Assembly: GCA_016839655.1 (NCBI GenBank)
Contig: JAEOTW010000365.1
Location: 1 to 10,897, forward strand
Source: Promethearchaeota archaeon
Lineage (GTDB): Archaea; Asgardarchaeota; Lokiarchaeia; Sigynarchaeales; SOKP01
Reading direction: 5' to 3'
Length of the DNA stretch: 10,897 bases
The notes under the pieces were generated by a model. That model saw only the letters and a list, made by a program, of their open reading frames with translations. It was not told the DNA's origin and ran no database searches. Position 1 is the first letter of the stretch; each line of letters opens with the position of its first letter. Made by a program: the position numbers and the translations under genes. Below, in pieces: positions 1 to 7,726 of the stretch.

Positions 1-1109
1 ATAAAACGAATTTTTGCATATGGTTTAATATTTAAATTTTTATTATTAATCATAAATATTGGATTATAATTACCATAGAATGCATATCCATGCATCCCTC
101 TTGGAGGTTTCCTAACATGATAAAATTCTGGGAATATTACATACTCATTATTTATTGCATATATTTCATGACCATATTCATCACCAATCCAATCAATACC
201 AAGAGCTTTTTTTTCATGTAAATCAAGAAATTTTCCTATATTTAATTTACTTAACATATCTTTTATTTCTATTTCATACTTCATATTTTTAAACCAAAAT
301 GATGCATAAGTTGCACCAAGAAAACTAATATAATGTTTACCATAAATCATATTATTTTTAGAAAGGAATTGCATTAAATTAAAATTATATTTTACAGGAA
401 CCATCCCATGATCTGACATAATAATAATTATGGCTTTATCTTCTAACGCACCATTTAAGGTATTCAACAAATTATCATAATATTTTATTTTTCTTTGAAT
501 TTCTATTGAATGAGGCCCATACTTATGCCCAATTCCATCTAATGCATTAAATTTAATAAATATAAAATCGTTATTATGTAGTAATTTAGGCACATTTTTT
601 ATTATGAACGGGTCAAATGCTCTAATATGAGGTTCTTTAATAACAAATTTAAAATTATTCTCCAACAACACATCATAAACAGTATTATATTTGTGCATAT
701 TTTTTTGAATAGGGAATAAATCTATCAGATTAGGTGGAATTAAATGAGGAATCCCATAATCAATTTTATTAGCTTTAAATAAAAAATATCTAAATATCTT
801 ATTATATTCATCAGAAGGGGCAATACGGTCAATACCACGCAACACATTAATAAATAAAGAATTTTTCGCTCCTTTTTTAATATTTAATTTATTTAATATA
901 TGTTGATTCCATATTTTTTGAGTTCTCATTGTTACTCCAGTATCAAAGCACCTTCCAATATATTCATATGTAAATAGAGGTTCTATTGTAGTATAAAATG
1001 ATGTTTGACTCATGTTATGAAGATATGGACAAATTTTAGGATCAAGATAACTATCAGAAAATGCATCCAACCATAACAGAACTATTTTAGTCGTATTTTA
1101 CCGCTCCAT
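1..1109 (-). CDS. alkaline-phosphatase-superfamily type I phosphodiesterase, partial at 3' end, in-frame TAA at codon 4
   Basis: The frame is open for 365 codons from base 1097 down to the left edge, so the C-terminus is missing. Numbering from the first codon after the TAA, the metal ligands expected of the type I phosphodiesterase/nucleotide pyrophosphatase family are present: D11 after strand one (KIVLLWLDAF), D187 and H191 in DGIGHKYGP, D229-H230 in SDHGM, and H336 in MHGY. The nucleophile is probably a Thr/Ser around residues 36-43, which I cannot fix. Such enzymes cleave phosphodiester or phosphomonoester bonds; with a nucleotidyltransferase just upstream and a glycan cluster around it, the substrate may be a phospho-substituted sugar or lipid (inference). 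The natural start is the ATG at 1109-1107, two bases after the upstream stop, but it reads M-E-R-stop (TAA, 1100-1098) before the good frame continues. No ATG, GTG or TTG lies between that TAA and the first strand. It could be a pseudogene, a sequence error or a non-standard start. The family call is firm; the start is not. Confidence 0.82.
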
Positions 1110-1111
1110 AA

Positions 1112-2482
1112 CTAGTCTTTTCTATGAAAAATTTTATCAGCAATACCTAAAAGCTTAACAGCATTTTGTTTTAAGTAAGTGAATTTTAACTCTTGTTCAT
1201 TGAATGATTTTTCGTTTACAAAATCATGATCAATAATTTCAGAAAATTTATTATATACATGATCTAATAATTCTTTATCAATTTGAAGATCTTCTTTAAT
1301 ACATCCTAATAACATAAAACTCAAAGACCATAATCTAATCATTATATTACTATTTTTTGAAAAAATAATTTTAGGTTTTGTATTAATACCAGATTTTCTA
1401 CTTTCTATCCAAAATAAAAATAGAGAATATCTCAAATACATTCTTATAGCGATTTCATTTATTATCTTTAAATTAAATCCGATTTTTGATTTAATATAAT
1501 AATCTATAAAATCATATAAAATTATTATATTCAATTTATTGATATATTCTTCAAACAGATAAACAGAACTTGGTTCTGACTTAAACTTTATGTTATATGC
1601 TTTATATATATAATACCAAATTACAACTCTAAGGTCTCTCTGTGATTCAAATAAAAATTGTCCTAGATTTGTACTATCAATGAAATCAGGTTCAATAAGA
1701 AGGCGTTTATAAGCATAAGTTACCATTAAATTTCCTAAATCATTATTAATGTAATATAAATCAGGAAACGTCTTTTTTAGATTTTTAGAAATTAACATAC
1801 ATCTTTTTAGAAAAGAAGGTTCATAACTTTTGATGAGGAAACTTAAACTTGTCCCAAATTCTACATATACTTTCATACACTCATATATTAGATCTATTAT
1901 TTCTCCTTGCTCATTTTCATGCTTGTGCAAGACGTTAAGGTCTAAAAGACCCAGTAAAGTTTCTATTTTACTAAATAATATTATAATTCCATTGTATATA
2001 GTTAAATCATCGATGCTTATGTCAATTTTTTTTCTAATATCTTTACCCCATAATAAAATTGAGCCCTCTTTTATTTCGTAATATTTTAAGAAAGGTAAAT
2101 TATTAATATCTATTAATTTTACTTGTGTTATCCATGTAATAAAACCTTTAAACTTATATTTTTTAAAAAAAGGATTATCAAATCCCAAAACATTATTAAT
2201 ATTTATACTCAATTTATTTAAAACTTTTTTATCTATGTGTTTATTTACTACTAATAATACATCATAATCTCTTATAGGACTAATAATATCATTATTTAAA
2301 AATAGTGACCCTTCATTACGTCCAAAACTACCGATCAAATATATTGAAACTGGATCAACTTCTTTTAAAACCTCATTTACAATAACAGACATATGAAAAT
2401 TAAATTCATCCTTAAAACTCTTCAATGCATTTTCATATCTGTATGGTATGTTTTCTTCTAGTTCAAACAAATTTGTAATCAT
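1112..2482 (-). CDS. nucleotidyltransferase-fold (Pol-beta/MNT superfamily) protein with long helical C-terminus
   Basis: This 456-residue protein has a nucleotidyltransferase signature near its N-terminus: YLIGSFGRNEGS at 48-59 and RDYDVLLVV at 71-79, giving the helix-capping G-S and the metal-binding pair D72/D74. A candidate third carboxylate is D125 in QVKLIDI. The later EIKEGSILLWGKDI (136-149) resembles the strand closing this fold in small archaeal nucleotidyltransferases. Residues 160-456 are mostly helical and rich in Ile, Leu, Tyr and Lys, with no domain I recognise. The family transfers NMPs to sugars, antibiotics, proteins or RNA; the acceptor here is unknown. It ends two bases before the phosphodiesterase start, so the two are probably co-translated and may add and remove the same group (inference). 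It is among the most AT-rich genes here (10 G/C in bases 1441-1500). An antitoxin-type (MNT) role is less likely, since no HEPN partner is seen. Confidence 0.75.
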   Translation of the reverse strand: MITNLFELEENIPYRYENALKSFKDEFNFHMSVIVNEVLKEVDPVSIYLIGSFGRNEGSLFLNNDIISPIRDYDVLLVVNKHIDKKVLNKLSININNVLGFDNPFFKKYKFKGFITWITQVKLIDINNLPFLKYYEIKEGSILLWGKDIRKKIDISIDDLTIYNGIIILFSKIETLLGLLDLNVLHKHENEQGEIIDLIYECMKVYVEFGTSLSFLIKSYEPSFLKRCMLISKNLKKTFPDLYYINNDLGNLMVTYAYKRLLIEPDFIDSTNLGQFLFESQRDLRVVIWYYIYKAYNIKFKSEPSSVYLFEEYINKLNIIILYDFIDYYIKSKIGFNLKIINEIAIRMYLRYSLFLFWIESRKSGINTKPKIIFSKNSNIMIRLWSLSFMLLGCIKEDLQIDKELLDHVYNKFSEIIDHDFVNEKSFNEQELKFTYLKQNAVKLLGIADKIFHRKD

Positions 2483-2585
2483 AATTAATACTACATCTCC
2501 ATTTATTAGATATAATCACTAGCAAATTTCGAGCATGAGGACACTAATAGACTACTAAAAGAATATTCAACTATAACTCATCTTG
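2483..2585 (-). promoter_or_regulatory. gene-free leader and probable promoter of the nucleotidyltransferase/phosphodiesterase pair
   Basis: No gene is seen between the poly-T stop signal and the nucleotidyltransferase. The stretch is AT-rich and holds several TATA-like elements on the minus strand, such as TTATAT at 2515-2510 and GTTATAG further upstream, so I cannot choose one. A purine-rich GGAGATG (2500-2494) could serve as a ribosome binding site, although the spacing to the ATG at 2482 is rather long. A fresh promoter here would make this pair a separate unit from the genes upstream. Confidence 0.35.
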
Positions 2586-2600
2586 AAAAAAAAATAAATT
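2586..2600 (-). terminator. poly-T terminator after the membrane GT2
   Basis: On the minus strand, shortly after the TAA of the membrane glycosyltransferase, there is TTTA followed by nine uninterrupted T (2594-2586). Archaeal RNA polymerase stops at T-runs without needing a hairpin, and no strong stem precedes this one. It would separate the five-gene sugar cluster upstream from the nucleotidyltransferase/phosphodiesterase pair. Confidence 0.55.
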
Positions 2601-2608
2601 ATAGCTGA

Positions 2609-3775
2609 TTATATTACTCTCCTTGTAGATTCTACTCTCTGAATTTTATCATGCCCTTCTTTTGATATAAAGATTTGATACATCGCTTTTAACAGACTTA
2701 TTTCAATCTCTAACAACAGGAGCACAAATTTACTAGATACTAACATTAATAAAACAAATATAAAAAATGAAAAAATAGCTATTGGAATAAAAAAATTCGG
2801 ATCAACAAACAATCCTGTTATAAGGGAAAAAAAAGCTGACACAGATAATAAAGGAAACACAAATAGGGCCAAAAAATGAAAAGGTAAGGTTAAGAGGCCA
2901 AATTTACCATACTTTCTGTTAAATAACATTTCGTTAAATATGAGAATATTACGATGTAGGTTTGCGGCTCTTACTGTTTTTTGTTTAATATAACCAGTAG
3001 AATCAGATGGCGCATGCTCATGGAATACAACTCCTGAGTCGTACACACATTTATACCCCTTTTTTCTGACTTGAAATGCCATCGATGTATCGATTGATCC
3101 AGCCTTTGGTATGGCTTCAAGGTCTGAGACTGGTTCTCTTCTGTAAGCAGTAGCTTCTCCTTTTATATAGAATGTAGAGTCCATTTGACTTTCGGCTTCT
3201 CTGATGAAATTGATCACCCTTAGATATAGCGATTCTATTTTCGCTATTCTTTCGTTCGTATCAATAAGTTCGCTCTTCCCGGTTACGGCTCCGATATCTG
3301 GGTCCTCAAATCTATTTACGAGCCTTGTCAAGGCATCGGATCTAGGAAAAGAGCCGGCTTCATTAAGTACGATAATCTCCGTATCAGAATTTTGAATCCC
3401 TGCATGTACTGAGTAACTGTAACCCATCCTTTCGTCGAACTTAATTAGTTTAAAATTATCTTTTTTTTCGATGTATTTTTGTATTATGTCTGGTGTCGAA
3501 TCTGTTGAATCATCTACGAATATGACCTTCATTTTTTCAAGAGGATATTGAGTTTGAAAAATGTTTTCAATTCTTTTCTGAATTATTCTTTCCTCATTAT
3601 GTGTTGGTATTATAATTGTTATATTCTGAACTTTTTTTTCACCGACATCTAGAATTTTCTTATTTTTTATTTTATTATAATATAGCAACACTAAACCATA
3701 AAAAAGTATTGTCACAATAGGTATCAATAAGGAAAAGAAAAAAATTGCCTTCAAAATAATAGAGAGGGATATCAT
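2609..3775 (-). CDS. membrane-anchored family 2 glycosyltransferase with altered DxD motif
   Basis: The 388-residue protein has an N-terminal membrane helix (about 8-33), a GT-A catalytic domain (50-280) and two to three C-terminal membrane helices (about 292-360), like processive or lipid-linked GT2 enzymes. The nucleotide-binding start is clear: IIIPTHNEE at 54-62 and FVDDSTDST at 86-94. D229 in the SIDTSMAFQVRKKGYK stretch matches the catalytic-base region, and KQKTVRAANL (264-273) matches the Q-x-x-R region. However, the metal-binding DxD that normally follows the strand EIIV reads NEAGS (138-142), so both aspartates are missing, replaced by Glu and Gly. The G-K-x-x-A loop also lacks its Lys (MGYSYSVHAG, 117-126). 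It may use a different metal arrangement or act as a partner subunit. A TTTATAAA box and a GGGTG ribosome site precede it. It is the last gene before a poly-T terminator. The GT2 fold is certain; activity is doubtful. Confidence 0.88.
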   Translation of the reverse strand: MISLSIILKAIFFFSLLIPIVTILFYGLVLLYYNKIKNKKILDVGEKKVQNITIIIPTHNEERIIQKRIENIFQTQYPLEKMKVIFVDDSTDSTPDIIQKYIEKKDNFKLIKFDERMGYSYSVHAGIQNSDTEIIVLNEAGSFPRSDALTRLVNRFEDPDIGAVTGKSELIDTNERIAKIESLYLRVINFIREAESQMDSTFYIKGEATAYRREPVSDLEAIPKAGSIDTSMAFQVRKKGYKCVYDSGVVFHEHAPSDSTGYIKQKTVRAANLHRNILIFNEMLFNRKYGKFGLLTLPFHFLALFVFPLLSVSAFFSLITGLFVDPNFFIPIAIFSFFIFVLLMLVSSKFVLLLLEIEISLLKAMYQIFISKEGHDKIQRVESTRRVI

Positions 3776-3807
3776 TTCATAACACCCAAAAAGTGTTTTA
3801 TAAATTT
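3776..3807 (-). promoter_or_regulatory. TATA box and ribosome binding site ahead of the membrane GT2
   Basis: In the short gap after the epimerase stop, the minus strand carries an archaeal-like TATA element (AAATTTATAAAA, about 3807-3796) and then GGGTG seven bases before the ATG. The two flank a small inverted repeat, AACAC/GTGTT, with a seven-base loop. An internal promoter here would let the membrane GT2 be made separately, although readthrough from the operon is also possible. The TATA-to-ATG distance is short, so a transcript from it would have a very short leader. Confidence 0.4.
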
Positions 3808-3813
3808 CATATC

Positions 3814-4872
3814 CTAGTTTTTTCTTTCAAAGAGTAGACTACCTAGATTTTTCCTTACAATCTCAGGGTTATTATTTTTTATATACCAATCAATGGTTTT
3901 ACGAAAACCCTGTTCATAAGAGATTTTTGGCGCCCACCCTAATAATTTCTTGGCTTGGGTCAAATCAGCCGCTCTTGAGGCAACTCCCTGGGGTTTTGAG
4001 ATATCTCGCACTATTTCTTTGGGCCTCCAATTCATTATTTGAAAAATATTTTCGGCTACATCGTTTATAGTTATACGATCGTCCCTGCCTGCATTGACTG
4101 GGGTTCCGTCATCGATCTTTTCTGCAATCAATGTCATGGCATCCACTATATCCTGAACGTATGTGAAGTTCCGATCCTGTTCGCCAGTACCCCAAATGAC
4201 ATACGGATCCATTTTAACGAAAGCTTTGGCTATGAGAGCGATGATGGCGTGTGACTCATTTTCTCGTGGTCCATAGGCAGTGAATATTCGTACAGAAGAG
4301 GTCTTAATACCGTACTGCCTGTGATATGCTTTAAGTGCCATCTCCCCCATCAATTTTGCCCATCCATATTCTAGATCGGCATTTGCCTTTCCTCTGACAA
4401 ATGGATCTGAATCTTCCTCCTTGAGAAGATAGGATGAACCGGTAGCTTCTTGCAGATGAGTAGGATAGACACAGGCAGAGCTTGCGAAACATATTCTTTC
4501 CACACCAGCCTTCATCGACTCTTCGAATACAAGTTGATCTAATATCATATTGGTGCAGCATTCAGCTGGATGTGTTTGAATGTACCCCCTTCCACCATGC
4601 GATGCCGCCAGGTGAAAAACTATTTCTATATCATTCAGAACGTCTCTGACGAATTTTCTTTCCTTAAGATCTCCTATACAAACGGTAAGATCGTCGAATA
4701 TCCACTTGTTTTTCAATATTTTTTTTAGGGGATATTCGAGATTTTTCAAGCTCCCGCTTGAGAGATCATCCGCTACTTTTACCAACGCTCCTTTATTCAG
4801 GAGGGTGTCTACAAGGTGGCTACCTATGAAAGATGCACCACCAGTCACGAGAATTTTTCTATTCTCAAACAT
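3814..4872 (-). CDS. NAD-dependent sugar-nucleotide epimerase/dehydratase, GDP-mannose 3,5-epimerase-like
   Basis: This is an extended short-chain dehydrogenase (SDR) of 352 residues, normal for the family. The Rossmann glycine motif TGGASFIG is at 10-17, and D35-D36 after strand two fits NAD(H) rather than NADP(H). The catalytic pair is Y169 and K173 (YGWAK). The active-site strand reads ASSACVYP (130-137), with C134 where GDP-mannose 3,5-epimerases keep a catalytic Cys (ASSACIYP); the preceding HGGRGYIQ (92-99) also resembles their GGMGFIQ loop. The second proton-exchange Lys of the plant enzyme seems to be replaced near S207-H208, so the exact epimerisation is open. UDP-sugar 4-epimerase is the main alternative. 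An RNFTYVQDIVDA stretch (234-245) binds the nucleotide sugar in this family. A GAGGT ribosome site sits eight bases before the ATG. Composition is much less AT-rich than its neighbours (25 G/C in bases 4501-4560). Confidence 0.88.
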   Translation of the reverse strand: MFENRKILVTGGASFIGSHLVDTLLNKGALVKVADDLSSGSLKNLEYPLKKILKNKWIFDDLTVCIGDLKERKFVRDVLNDIEIVFHLAASHGGRGYIQTHPAECCTNMILDQLVFEESMKAGVERICFASSACVYPTHLQEATGSSYLLKEEDSDPFVRGKANADLEYGWAKLMGEMALKAYHRQYGIKTSSVRIFTAYGPRENESHAIIALIAKAFVKMDPYVIWGTGEQDRNFTYVQDIVDAMTLIAEKIDDGTPVNAGRDDRITINDVAENIFQIMNWRPKEIVRDISKPQGVASRAADLTQAKKLLGWAPKISYEQGFRKTIDWYIKNNNPEIVRKNLGSLLFERKN

Positions 4873-4880
4873 GTTCTTCT

Positions 4881-4885
4881 ACCTC
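4881..4885 (-). promoter_or_regulatory. ribosome binding site of the epimerase
   Basis: GAGGT lies eight bases before the ATG at 4872 and fixes that start. The 42-base gap behind the DUF362 stop also has an AT-rich TTTATTAATA that could be a TATA element. Confidence 0.55.
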
Positions 4886-4914
4886 GAGTATACACATATT
4901 AATAAATTTACTAA

Positions 4915-5841
4915 TCAAGAATCGTCTAAAATGGGGGGTATGATATCTCCACTAAATCTGGCGTACAACTTTAAAGCTTTCAACATCATCTTGAAAGTCC
5001 ATTTTGAAATAAAATTATTTACTTTAGGAAATTCATTTCGGAATATGTTTAGATCATCGCCAATAGTAATTATATCATTTGGGTCTCCAATTTTTTCCTT
5101 CATCGCAACCTTTAGAAATCCTATTTTTGATGGTTCATATCCCATTATCTTTGAAGCTATCCAATCTATTGAAAATGGATCTATGCTCCCCATTATTAAA
5201 TTTAATTTTACTGGAAAATGGCTTAGCGCATATAACCCATCTACAAAAATAAGTTTTGGATGAATGATCTTATTTATTCCAACAATAGCCTCTTGCAAAT
5301 AGGGATGAAAAATAATTTTTCTTGGAGAAGATATGCAACCGAAGGTGTTCTTAAGTGCACAAGATATTAAGGTTTCCCGCATCACTTTTAATTTTGGGAC
5401 ACTGATTAATAGATCTGTTTCCATTAAATAGGAAGGAATTTTAAATACAATCCTACGATTACCCACAGTTACGTCTTTTTTTACGATTTTATCTTTGGTA
5501 AGATTAAATAAATCAACGTTTTTTTTGATGGCTAGTTTTCTATAACCAAGAATCGTAAAAGCATGCTCTGCTCGCATCGCAGTTGCGTCTGATTCAATAA
5601 TTCTAATAGTTACATCCTCACCATATATTTCACGAATATTATCGATAATACCCTCCACTATTTTGGGATCTGTTGTGTAGCCCGTTGACGATTTCCAATA
5701 ATAGCATAAATTTGGTTTAATTGCAATGTCATTTACATTTCTTTGTTTCTTGTAATCAATATTGTTCAATATTTTTGATATAGAGATTTTAATTTCGTCT
5801 TCAGAGGTTTTTGTTTTTAATAAGCCCACAATATTACCCAT
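4915..5841 (-). CDS. DUF362 domain protein without Fe-S cluster cysteines
   Basis: Across its 308 residues the protein carries the usual landmarks of DUF362: AIKPNLC (40-46), an acidic IIESDAT after strand three (81-87), DLLISVPKLK (143-152), ALKNTFGCI (162-170), a VDG at 200-202 and the SIDPFSIDWIASKIMGY stretch (219-235). Many DUF362 proteins carry a ferredoxin domain with 4Fe-4S cysteines; here no CxxC clusters are present, so this is the stand-alone form. The biochemical role of the family is poorly defined. Stand-alone archaeal members occur near sugar metabolism and glycan genes, and the tight spacing to the Gfo/Idh/MocA oxidoreductase (nine bases) suggests they act on one pathway (inference). 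A GGAGTGAT site overlapping the end of the upstream gene supports the ATG at 5841. Nothing is truncated. Confidence 0.82.
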   Translation of the reverse strand: MGNIVGLLKTKTSEDEIKISISKILNNIDYKKQRNVNDIAIKPNLCYYWKSSTGYTTDPKIVEGIIDNIREIYGEDVTIRIIESDATAMRAEHAFTILGYRKLAIKKNVDLFNLTKDKIVKKDVTVGNRRIVFKIPSYLMETDLLISVPKLKVMRETLISCALKNTFGCISSPRKIIFHPYLQEAIVGINKIIHPKLIFVDGLYALSHFPVKLNLIMGSIDPFSIDWIASKIMGYEPSKIGFLKVAMKEKIGDPNDIITIGDDLNIFRNEFPKVNNFISKWTFKMMLKALKLYARFSGDIIPPILDDS

Positions 5842-5850
5842 AAAAGGTAA

Positions 5851-6894
5851 TCACTCCATATTCAACCCCTCATTTCCAAGCCTATATGCTTCTTCTATGG
5901 TCTCCATTACTTTTAATGCATCATTAATATTTATTGAGGTTTCTTCATCATTATTAATACAGTCAAAAAAATGGGTTAATTCTTTATAGAACGATTCATA
6001 ATAATAAGTATAAGAAAGAGGTCGTATTTTTCTAAGCGTAATTTTTCTAAGAGAATTTTTGAATCCTTCTTTCATTGCGTGAATATATAGATTTTTAGGA
6101 ACTAGATCATCACTAGATATGTGTCCAGCATTACCATGTAAAATAACTCTAAAATCATACTGCGGAAAAATGGTTTTTTGATACCAACCTACATTAATTA
6201 TTCCTTTTGCAGAAGAATTAGTAGATTGTACAATTAGTATTGCTCCATCTTCGATGGGAAGATTATATTTATGATCCAAAGTAGAAGAGATTACTTTACA
6301 ATCTCCCCCAAAAAAATTGTACAAGTCGATTAGATGATAACCTAGATCGAGTAGAACCCCTCCTCCAGACTTCTTTTGATCAAACCACCATTTTGGCACG
6401 GGTTTGGGAATCGCACCATGAGAAAAAGGGCCATTCATAATCGACTCTAATGTGACAACCTCTAAATCACCAATGAAACCTTTTGAATGTTTTTCTTTCA
6501 TTTTCTCAATAGCATTATAAAATCTCATGCAATGACCAACCATGAATTTTTTTTCACTGTTCTTAACCAACTTAGCAATTTTTCGGCTTTCCTCTATTGT
6601 GTTGGCAAGTGGCTTTTCGACAAATATGTTGAATTCAGATTCTAGGGCCAGCTGAATACTTTCAAAATGTAAGAAATTAGGCAGAGAAATTATAACCGCA
6701 TCTAGACTAAGTGAATCATCGAATAAATCGTGGAAGTCATTATAGAGTTTCCCCACTCCAAAAGATTTTGCTTTCTTTAATGCTCTCTTTGATGAATCAG
6801 CTGCTGCAATGACTGCGACGTCATCAATATGTAAACAATTCGCCATATGTAACATACCCATATGACCCAAACCAATTATACCCACTTTCAACAT
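5851..6894 (-). CDS. Gfo/Idh/MocA-family NAD(P)-dependent sugar oxidoreductase
   Basis: The 347 residues have the full family layout. An N-terminal Rossmann domain opens with VGIIGLGHMGMLH (4-16). It is followed by AAADSS (30-35) after strand two and the VEKPLA motif (92-97), whose Lys is catalytic in the family. The C-terminal alpha/beta domain contains SGGGVLLDLGYHLIDL (176-191), where D183 and H187 are the usual catalytic and substrate-binding pair. Members oxidise or reduce a sugar hydroxyl, often on a nucleotide sugar, as in 3-keto-sugar or UDP-GlcNAc uronate pathways; the exact substrate cannot be read from sequence. Only two bases separate it from the GT2 upstream, and its ribosome site GGGTGA lies inside that gene's last codons, so the two are translationally coupled. 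In this cluster it probably prepares an unusual sugar for transfer. Confidence 0.9.
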   Translation of the reverse strand: MLKVGIIGLGHMGMLHMANCLHIDDVAVIAAADSSKRALKKAKSFGVGKLYNDFHDLFDDSLSLDAVIISLPNFLHFESIQLALESEFNIFVEKPLANTIEESRKIAKLVKNSEKKFMVGHCMRFYNAIEKMKEKHSKGFIGDLEVVTLESIMNGPFSHGAIPKPVPKWWFDQKKSGGGVLLDLGYHLIDLYNFFGGDCKVISSTLDHKYNLPIEDGAILIVQSTNSSAKGIINVGWYQKTIFPQYDFRVILHGNAGHISSDDLVPKNLYIHAMKEGFKNSLRKITLRKIRPLSYTYYYESFYKELTHFFDCINNDEETSININDALKVMETIEEAYRLGNEGLNME

Positions 6895-6896
6895 AA

Positions 6897-7622
6897 TTAT
6901 TCACCCTTGTTATTTAATTTCAATATTTTTTTAAAAAAAAATAATTTTAGTAAAGTTAAAGCAATTTCTAATCCATGTAATACAAAGTTTCTTTTTGAAG
7001 TATTTGGTAAATTATTATATTTTATATTTACAGGAATTTCAGATAATCTTATTCCATTTTTTAAAGCTATTATTAGTTGCTCACTTTCTATACCATAACC
7101 TCCTTCTTTACTGTTTAAAACGGTTATAAAAGATTTCCTAGAAAATGCTCTAAATCCACTTTGATAATCTGTCACTTTTGTATGAAATAGTATATTTTGA
7201 AATAGATTAAGACTTCTCAATCCAATATTTCTTATAAAGGAGATATCTGTATATGAATCTTTTAAAAATCTAGATCCAACGACCATATCTGATTCACCTA
7301 ATAAAATTGGTTTTAATAATAAGGGTATTTGATATGGATCATGTTGACCATCGGCATCAATGGTTATAATGATGTCTGGATCATATTTAATGGCTTCTTT
7401 AAATAAAGTTCTTAATGCATATCCTTTTCCTATTCTTTTTTCATGATTGGTAAGTATAACTCCTAAATTTGAGACAATATCAGCTGTTGCATCTATAGAT
7501 CCATCATCACATACAATTACATGATTAACATAATTTTTAGTTAATAAAACAACATTTTCTATTGATTTCTCTTCATTATATGCGGGAATAACTGCAATTA
7601 TATTATTAGTAATATTTGACAT
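6897..7622 (-). CDS. family 2 glycosyltransferase, dolichol-phosphate-sugar synthase-like
   Basis: This 241-residue soluble GT2 has intact motifs: VIPAYNEE (11-18), VCDDGSIDAT (37-46), RIGKGYAL (63-70), the metal-binding IDADGQHDP (88-96), and VVGSRF (114-119). It also has TDYQSGFRAFSRK (151-163), which is typical of DPM1-like enzymes that move mannose, glucose or GlcNAc from a nucleotide sugar to a polyprenyl or dolichyl phosphate at the cytoplasmic face. No membrane segment pair follows; the hydrophobic stretch 219-235 could dip into the membrane. It is the first gene of the glycan operon and is coupled to the sugar oxidoreductase behind it. The start is supported by GGTGA nine bases upstream. 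Composition is very AT-rich, unlike region A next door. Loading a lipid carrier is the likely role; sugar identity is unknown. Confidence 0.9.
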   Translation of the reverse strand: MSNITNNIIAVIPAYNEEKSIENVVLLTKNYVNHVIVCDDGSIDATADIVSNLGVILTNHEKRIGKGYALRTLFKEAIKYDPDIIITIDADGQHDPYQIPLLLKPILLGESDMVVGSRFLKDSYTDISFIRNIGLRSLNLFQNILFHTKVTDYQSGFRAFSRKSFITVLNSKEGGYGIESEQLIIALKNGIRLSEIPVNIKYNNLPNTSKRNFVLHGLEIALTLLKLFFFKKILKLNNKGE

Positions 7623-7631
7623 CTGAATATT

Positions 7632-7678
7632 TCACCGCTTGTATGTAAGATATATACCCCGTAAACCAACTTATATTA
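7632..7678 (-). promoter_or_regulatory. promoter region and ribosome binding site of the glycan operon
   Basis: On the minus strand a TATA-like TAATATAAG (7678-7670) lies about 50 bases ahead of the start codon, with a second candidate TATATATC at 7656-7649. The SD sequence GGTGA (7636-7632) sits nine bases before the ATG at 7622. The upstream TATA copy gives a leader long enough to include the SD, so I favour it. It follows directly on the hairpin that ends region A. Confidence 0.5.
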
Positions 7679-7708
7679 TTATTATAACAATAAAAACATT
7701 TTATTAAT

Positions 7709-7726
7709 AGCGCGCGCATCGCGCGT
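7709..7726 (-). terminator. C/G-rich hairpin, possible terminator or boundary element
   Basis: CGCGCG, a three-base loop and CGCGCG form a perfect six-pair stem (core 7711-7725, extendable by flanking bases), 70 bases beyond the DUF1616-like gene. On the minus strand it is followed by AT-rich DNA with a five-T run (TTTTTAT), so it could help end transcription of region A. It is the shortest of three alternating C/G tracts in this area, so a structural role such as a Z-DNA-prone site is also possible. Confidence 0.4.

Noticed and set aside
1112..2482. MNT antitoxin of a HEPN/MNT pair
   Set aside because: The protein is far longer than MNT antitoxins and the neighbour is a phosphodiesterase, not a HEPN protein.
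4331..4561. Minus-strand frame inside the epimerase
   Set aside because: It is an alternate frame of an unbroken epimerase gene; the cysteine- and arginine-rich product looks like out-of-frame translation.
4706..5263. Plus-strand open frame of 185 codons
   Set aside because: It lies opposite the epimerase 5' end and the DUF362 3' end, both of which have clear family motifs; it has no recognisable motif or ribosome site.
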